DNA from: Paractinoplanes deccanensis | GTDB taxonomy: Bacteria > Actinomycetota > Actinomycetes > Mycobacteriales > Micromonosporaceae | Direction of reading: 5' to 3' | DNA: 64,000 nt | NCBI RefSeq assembly: GCF_016862115.1 | Contig: NZ_BOMI01000017.1 | Coordinates: forward strand, 50,409-114,408 | In this document: in pieces, positions 59,974 to 64,000 of the stretch | How the letters are laid out: the number at the start of each line of letters is the position of its first letter | How positions within the stretch are numbered: position 1 is the first letter of the stretch | Notes under the pieces: model-generated | The model's input: only the letters and a program-made list of their open reading frames with translations | The model's database searches: none | What the model was told of the DNA's origin: nothing | Translations under genes and position numbers: made by a program

Positions 59974-62409
59974 GTGAAAAGACATGCCCTGTCCGCCGTC
60001 CTCCTGATCGCGAGCGTCGTCGGCATCGCCGCACCGGCGCACGCGGAGCCCACCTGGCATCCCGGGATCCCGCCGCTGGCCACCCCGTGGACGAGCAAGG
60101 TCGGCCCCGGCAACGCGCTTCCCGAATATCCCCGTCCGCAGCTCACCCGCGACAAGTGGCAGAACCTCAACGGCGTCTGGGAGTTCGCCAAGGCGGAGAC
60201 CGGCGAGGCGGTGCCGGCCGGCCGGAGCCTCGGCGAGCGCGTGCTCGTGCCGTACCCGATCGAATCGGCCCTCAGCGGGATCCAGCGGCACGAGGACCGC
60301 ATGTGGTACCGCCGCACCTTCACGGTGCCGGCGACCTGGAAGATCGGGCAGGGCAACCGCCTGCGCCTCAACTTCGCCGCCGTCGACTACGACGCGAAGG
60401 TCTACGTCAACGGCACGCAGGTCGCCACCCACCGCGGCGGGTACGACGGCTTCGACGTCGACGTGACCGACGCGCTGAACGGCACCGGGCCGCAGGAGCT
60501 GATCGTCTGGGCCGAGGATCTGACCGACGCCACCGGCCAGCCGATCGGCAAGCAGCGCCGCACCGGCGACCGCGGCATCTTCTACCAGGGCAGCTCGGGC
60601 ATCTGGCGTACGGTCTGGATGGAGCCCGTGCCCGCCGCCTCGATCACCGACCTGGTCGTCACGCCGTCGCTGACCTCGCTGCAACTCAAGGTCAACACGA
60701 CGGCCGGGAGCGGCCTGACGGTCAAGGCGGTGGCGCGCGACGGCTCCCGCACGGCCGGCACGGTGACGGGCGCCGCCGGGACGACGCTGACGCTGCCGAT
60801 CAGCAGGCCCAAGCTGTGGTCACCCGACAATCCTTTCCTGTACGACCTGACGGTCACCCTGCAGAGCGGCGGCAAGACGGTCGACACGGTCGGGTCGTAC
60901 TTCGGCCTGCGCACCGTCGGCACGGCCAAGGGCGCCGACGGCAAGCTCCGGATCACGCTGAACGGCAAGATCCAGTTCAACATGGCCAACCTCGACCAGG
61001 GCTTCTGGCCCGACGGCCTGCACACCGCGCCCACCGACGCGGCCCTCAAGTGGGACCTGCAGCAGGACAAGGCGATGGGCTTCAACGCGGTCCGCAAGCA
61101 CATCAAGGTCGAGCCCGACCGCTGGTACTACTGGGCCGACAGGCTGGGCCTGCTCGTCTGGCAGGACATGCCGTCCGCGAACACCGGCCCGATCCCGCCG
61201 GAGTGGCGCGACCAGTTCGAGGCGGAGCTGCACGAGATGGTTCGTGAGCACGCGTCCTGGACGTCGATCGTCGCCTGGGTGCCGTTCAACGAGGGCTGGG
61301 GCGAGTGGGACCGGGCCGCGACCGGCCGGATCGCCGACGCGGTGCGGGCGCAGGACCCGTCCCGCCTGGTGAACGCGCACAGCGGCGTCAACTGCTGCAA
61401 CTCCAAGGGCGACTCCGGCCGCGGCGACGTGATCGACTTCCACCAGTACCTCGGCCCGGCCTCCCCGGCGCCGTCGGAGACCCGCGTGTCGATCGACGGC
61501 GAGCACGGCGGCTACGGCCTCAAGACCTCCAACCACATGTGGTTCGGCGACGGTCAGGCGTACGAGATGACGCCCGACTCGGCGACGCTGACCGCCAAGT
61601 ACGTGAGCAACCAGGAGGACGTGCTCACCTCGGCGCAGTACTGCGGCATCAGCGCGGCCGTCTACACCCAGCTGTCGGACGTGGAGGGCGAGCTCAACGG
61701 CTTCTTCACCTATGACCGCCAGGTCACGAAGATGGACCTGCGCCAGGTGCGCGCCATCAACCAGAAGATCATCCGGGAGGCGAACGGGAGCGGGGCGTCG
61801 GTGCCGCAGCCGCCCGCCGGCACGCCGGGCCTGACCGGGATAGCCTTCTGGCCGCTGGACGGGTCGTACGGCACGCTGACGCCGGCCGGCACGTTCGTCG
61901 AGGGCCGCACCGGGCAGGGCGTCGCGCTGGAGAACGCCTTCATGGACGCCGGCAAGCCGGTGCTGGACACGTCGTCGGACTACTCGGCCGCCGCGTGGGT
62001 CAAGCTGGACAAGGCCGACGGGGCCTTCCAGACCGTCATCAGCCAGGACGGCCCGGCGAACAGCGACTTCTACCTGCAGTACTCCGGCGCCGACCAGCGC
62101 TTCGCGATGAGCTTCGCCGGCGTGCGCGCGCTCGCCCCGGTGAAGCCCGAGGTGGGCAGGTGGTACCACCTGGCCGGCGTGCGCGACACGGTCAAGGGCG
62201 AGCTGCGCCTCTACGTCGACGGCGCCCTCGCCGGCTCGGTCAGCGCCTGCCTGCCGCAGGCCGGCCCGACCGGCAACACGGTGATCGGCCGCGGCAAGTA
62301 CGGCGGCAACCCGGTCGACTACCTCGACGGCACGGTCGACCAGGTGCACCTCTACGACCGGGCGCTCTCGGCCACGGAGATCGCCGAACTGCACGCCTCG
62401 GGCCTCTAG
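59974..62409 (+). CDS. Secreted glycoside hydrolase family 2 protein with LamG domain
   Basis: 811 residues from a GTG with a Sec signal (MKRHALSAVLLIASVVGIAAPAHA). GH2 domains follow: jelly-roll sugar-binding domain (WQNLNGVWEFAKAE, MWYRRTFTVPATWKIG, VYVNGTQVATHRGGYDGFDVDVT), Ig-like middle, then a TIM barrel with the acid/base in VPFNEGWGEWD and a probable nucleophile in VSIDGEHGGYG. Residues ~600-811 are a LamG-like carbohydrate-binding domain (IAFWPLDGSYGTL, YSAAAWVKLDKADG, GRWYHLAGVRDTVKGELRLYVDG). It probably cleaves a beta-linked polysaccharide side chain outside the cell; exact sugar unknown. Confidence 0.9.
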   Translation: MKRHALSAVLLIASVVGIAAPAHAEPTWHPGIPPLATPWTSKVGPGNALPEYPRPQLTRDKWQNLNGVWEFAKAETGEAVPAGRSLGERVLVPYPIESALSGIQRHEDRMWYRRTFTVPATWKIGQGNRLRLNFAAVDYDAKVYVNGTQVATHRGGYDGFDVDVTDALNGTGPQELIVWAEDLTDATGQPIGKQRRTGDRGIFYQGSSGIWRTVWMEPVPAASITDLVVTPSLTSLQLKVNTTAGSGLTVKAVARDGSRTAGTVTGAAGTTLTLPISRPKLWSPDNPFLYDLTVTLQSGGKTVDTVGSYFGLRTVGTAKGADGKLRITLNGKIQFNMANLDQGFWPDGLHTAPTDAALKWDLQQDKAMGFNAVRKHIKVEPDRWYYWADRLGLLVWQDMPSANTGPIPPEWRDQFEAELHEMVREHASWTSIVAWVPFNEGWGEWDRAATGRIADAVRAQDPSRLVNAHSGVNCCNSKGDSGRGDVIDFHQYLGPASPAPSETRVSIDGEHGGYGLKTSNHMWFGDGQAYEMTPDSATLTAKYVSNQEDVLTSAQYCGISAAVYTQLSDVEGELNGFFTYDRQVTKMDLRQVRAINQKIIREANGSGASVPQPPAGTPGLTGIAFWPLDGSYGTLTPAGTFVEGRTGQGVALENAFMDAGKPVLDTSSDYSAAAWVKLDKADGAFQTVISQDGPANSDFYLQYSGADQRFAMSFAGVRALAPVKPEVGRWYHLAGVRDTVKGELRLYVDGALAGSVSACLPQAGPTGNTVIGRGKYGGNPVDYLDGTVDQVHLYDRALSATEIAELHASGL

Positions 62410-62423
62410 CCCGGCCCGCGCGG

Positions 62424-62471
62424 TGCCGGATCTAGGACAGAGTTTTCCCAGCTCAGATCCTAGATTCGGCA
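62424..62471. promoter_or_regulatory. 14-bp inverted repeat between the GH2 and EEP genes
   Basis: Arms TGCCGGATCTAGGA (62424-62437) and TCCTAGATTCGGCA (62458-62471), 13 of 14 pairs, with a 20-base loop. The right arm contains the -10 box TAGATT (62461-62466), which lies 6 bases before the ATG at 62473. It may be a terminator for the GH2 gene, an operator for the next gene, or both. Confidence 0.55.
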
Positions 62472-62472
62472 C

Positions 62473-63444
62473 ATGCGTATCGCGACGTTCAACCTGGAGA
62501 ACTTCGACGAGACCTCGGCCGGCGTGCGCCCGTCGCTCGCCGACCGCATCGCGCTCATGCGCCCCCAGATCCAGCGGCTGCGCGCCGACATAGCCTGCTT
62601 CCAGGAGGTGAACGGCCAGGAGCGCCCCGGCAAGCCCCGCGACCTGCACGCGCTGCGCGAGCTGCTGGCCGGCACCAACCTGGAGGGCGCCGAACTCGTC
62701 AGCACCAAGCCCAAGGACGACGGCGTCTACGACGAGCGCAACCTCGTGGTCGCCACCCACCTGCCCGTCCTGGCCCGCCAGCAGCTGCGCAACGAGCTGG
62801 TCAAGGCCCCCACCTACCGCCGCCTCACGGCCAACCCGCCCGACCAGTTCCCCATAGAGATCAACATCGAGCGCCCCATCCTCCACGTCGAGCTCAACGC
62901 CGGCGGCAAGCCCCTCCACGTGATCAACGTCCACCTCAAGTCGAAGATCCCCACCGACATCCCCGGCCAGACCGTCGACGCATTCACCTGGCGCAGCGCC
63001 GACTCGTGGGCCGAGGGCAGCTTCATCAGCTCGATGAAGCGCATGGCGCAGGCCCTGGAGGTACGCCGCCTCGTCGACCAGCTCCTCGACGCCGACCCGG
63101 CCGCCCGCATAGTCGTCGCCGGCGACTTCAACGCCACCCCCGACGAGGTCCCCGTCCTGGCCATCCGCGGCCAGGTGGAGGACACCGGAAACGGCGCCCT
63201 GGCCGGCCGAGTCCTGGTCCCGATCGAGGCAACCATCCCCGAGCCGAGCCGCTACACCCTGTTCCACCAGGGCCGCGGCGACATGCTCGACCACATGCTG
63301 GTCACCCGCAACCTGCTGGCCCACTACCGAGGCTCCGAAATCCACAACGAGCTCCTGCACGACGAGTCCCAGTCCTTCGCCACCGACATCAAATACCCGG
63401 AGTCCGACCACGCCCCGGTCGTAGCAACCTTCGACTTCGCCTGA
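62473..63444 (+). CDS. Endonuclease/exonuclease/phosphatase family protein
   Basis: 323 residues of the EEP (DNase I-like) fold: MRIATFNLENFDE with the catalytic Asn, ADIACFQEVNGQ with the metal-binding Glu, VINVHLKSK, ARIVVAGDFNATPDEVP, and the C-terminal SDHAPVVATFDFA with catalytic Asp-His. Length and absence of a signal peptide suggest an intracellular phosphodiesterase; substrates in the family range from DNA to inositol phosphates and lipids. The TAGATT box and lack of a ribosome site point to a leaderless transcript. Confidence 0.87.
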   Translation: MRIATFNLENFDETSAGVRPSLADRIALMRPQIQRLRADIACFQEVNGQERPGKPRDLHALRELLAGTNLEGAELVSTKPKDDGVYDERNLVVATHLPVLARQQLRNELVKAPTYRRLTANPPDQFPIEINIERPILHVELNAGGKPLHVINVHLKSKIPTDIPGQTVDAFTWRSADSWAEGSFISSMKRMAQALEVRRLVDQLLDADPAARIVVAGDFNATPDEVPVLAIRGQVEDTGNGALAGRVLVPIEATIPEPSRYTLFHQGRGDMLDHMLVTRNLLAHYRGSEIHNELLHDESQSFATDIKYPESDHAPVVATFDFA

Positions 63445-63446
63445 CC

Positions 63447-63531
63447 CCCGCGGCGCCGCCTCACCCGCGGCGCCGCCTCACCCGCGGCGCCGCCTCACCC
63501 GCGGCGCCGCCTCACCCGCGGCGCCGCCCCA
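63447..63531. repeat. 17-bp tandem repeat, 5 units
   Basis: Units CCCGCGGCGCCGCCTCA start at 63447, 63464, 63481, 63498 and 63515 (the last ends CCCCA), directly after the EEP stop. Each contains the self-complementary GCGGCGCCGC, so many alternative hairpins are possible. Confidence 0.9.
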
Positions 63532-64000
63532 CGCACGGCGCCGCCCCAGCCGAGGGCGGCGCCCGAGCCGTCCGCGCTGCGGCGCGGCGCGTGGTGCCCG
63601 GACCTGCCCCGTGTGCGGCGCGTGGTGCCCGGACCTGCCCGGTTGACGGCCTCCGCTGGGAGCGGCCTGCGCTGGGAGCGGCCTGCGTTGGACGGGTCTC
63701 GGCGGTGGACGGCTTGGGTGGTGTCCCGGTCACGCCGCCCAGCCAACGGTGCGCGCGGCGGCGCCTGGATGGCGAGCGGGCGGTTCGCGCTGGGGGCGTG
63801 CGGTGGGGCCGATCTGGGTGCCGGGCGGTCTGGGGGTGGGCGTGGTGGGTGGCTTGTGTGGTGTCCGGGCCACGCCGCCTGGCCGGCGGCGCGTGGCGGC
63901 GCTTGGGTGGTGAGCGGGTGGTCTGCGCTGGTAGTGGCCTGGGTTGGGCTGTCTGGGTGCTGGGTGCTGGGTGCTGGGTGGTGGTTGAGGTGGGTGGCTT
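63532..64000. other. Non-coding repeat-rich region at the window edge
   Basis: No convincing gene is seen. A ~140-bp degenerate direct duplication starts at 63711 and 63851 (GGCTTGGGTGGTGTCCCGGT versus GGCTTGTGTGGTGTCCGGGC), and GGTGGCTT at 63993-64000 may begin a third copy. Near 63580-63645 CGGCGCGTGGTGCCCGGACC occurs twice, and the end is rich in GGGTGCT. Frames on either strand are low-complexity and lack start signals. Confidence 0.6.

Overview
This is a high-GC actinobacterial chromosome segment. The Micromonosporaceae (Actinoplanes-like) are the best fit, inferred from several things: extreme GC at third codon positions; many GTG starts; many genes preceded by a TAnnnT -10 box only 5-7 bases before the start codon (leaderless mRNAs); F420-type enzymes; a DUF574 SAM methyltransferase; the actinobacterial pit / small membrane protein / DUF3349 gene trio; and abundant SpoIIE, STAS and GGDEF-EAL regulators. 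I see no rRNA, tRNA, insertion sequence, prophage or CRISPR array.

Layout. 0-9.2 kb: the end of a MarR regulator with an MFS exporter, a small exported protein facing an HTH/NB-ARC/TPR regulator, a repeat-rich non-coding stretch that includes three perfect DnaA-box matches, a GNAT acetyltransferase, a LacI regulator, a Ser/Thr kinase and a secreted LamG protein. 9.3-23.5 kb: a dense signalling block. It holds a STAS antagonist and HATPase anti-sigma pair next to a PAS-SpoIIE phosphatase, a coiled-coil protein, a second NB-ARC-like/TPR protein, a hybrid histidine kinase, a DUF574 methyltransferase overlapping a response regulator and histidine kinase, a receiver joined to a degenerate HD-GYP domain, an Hpt protein, and a membrane GGDEF-EAL protein.

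24.8-34.9 kb: a divergent catabolic locus. Leftward, and mostly with 4-base overlaps, run a nitrilase-type amidohydrolase (beta-ureidopropionase-like), a hydantoinase/dihydropyrimidinase, an LLM-class F420-type oxidoreductase, an ABC permease, an ATPase, a second permease and a THI5/NMT1-like binding lipoprotein. Rightward lie a MocR-type regulator and a class III aminotransferase. Together these fit uptake of a pyrimidine- or hydantoin-like compound and the reductive pathway dihydropyrimidine -> N-carbamoyl-beta-amino acid -> beta-amino acid -> semialdehyde. No Fe-S dihydropyrimidine dehydrogenase is present, so the F420-type enzyme is a candidate for the reductive step.

35-40 kb: a Tat-exported sugar isomerase-like protein with a glucose/sorbosone dehydrogenase-PKD protein, then the pit trio. 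40.1-45.9 kb: a decay zone with four damaged genes (SDR, TetR, dihydrofolate-reductase-like protein, epimerase) among intact ones (GDPD, methyltransferase, HxlR). 45.8-57.6 kb: AlkD-like repair protein, GNAT, methyltransferase, a TetR / flavin oxidoreductase / cysteine hydrolase group, a fused glycyl-tRNA synthetase, an acyl-CoA dehydrogenase and a FUSC transporter. 57.6-63.4 kb: a GAF-GGDEF cyclase, a secreted GH2 glycosidase with LamG, and an EEP nuclease. The last 550 bases are repeat-rich with no convincing gene.
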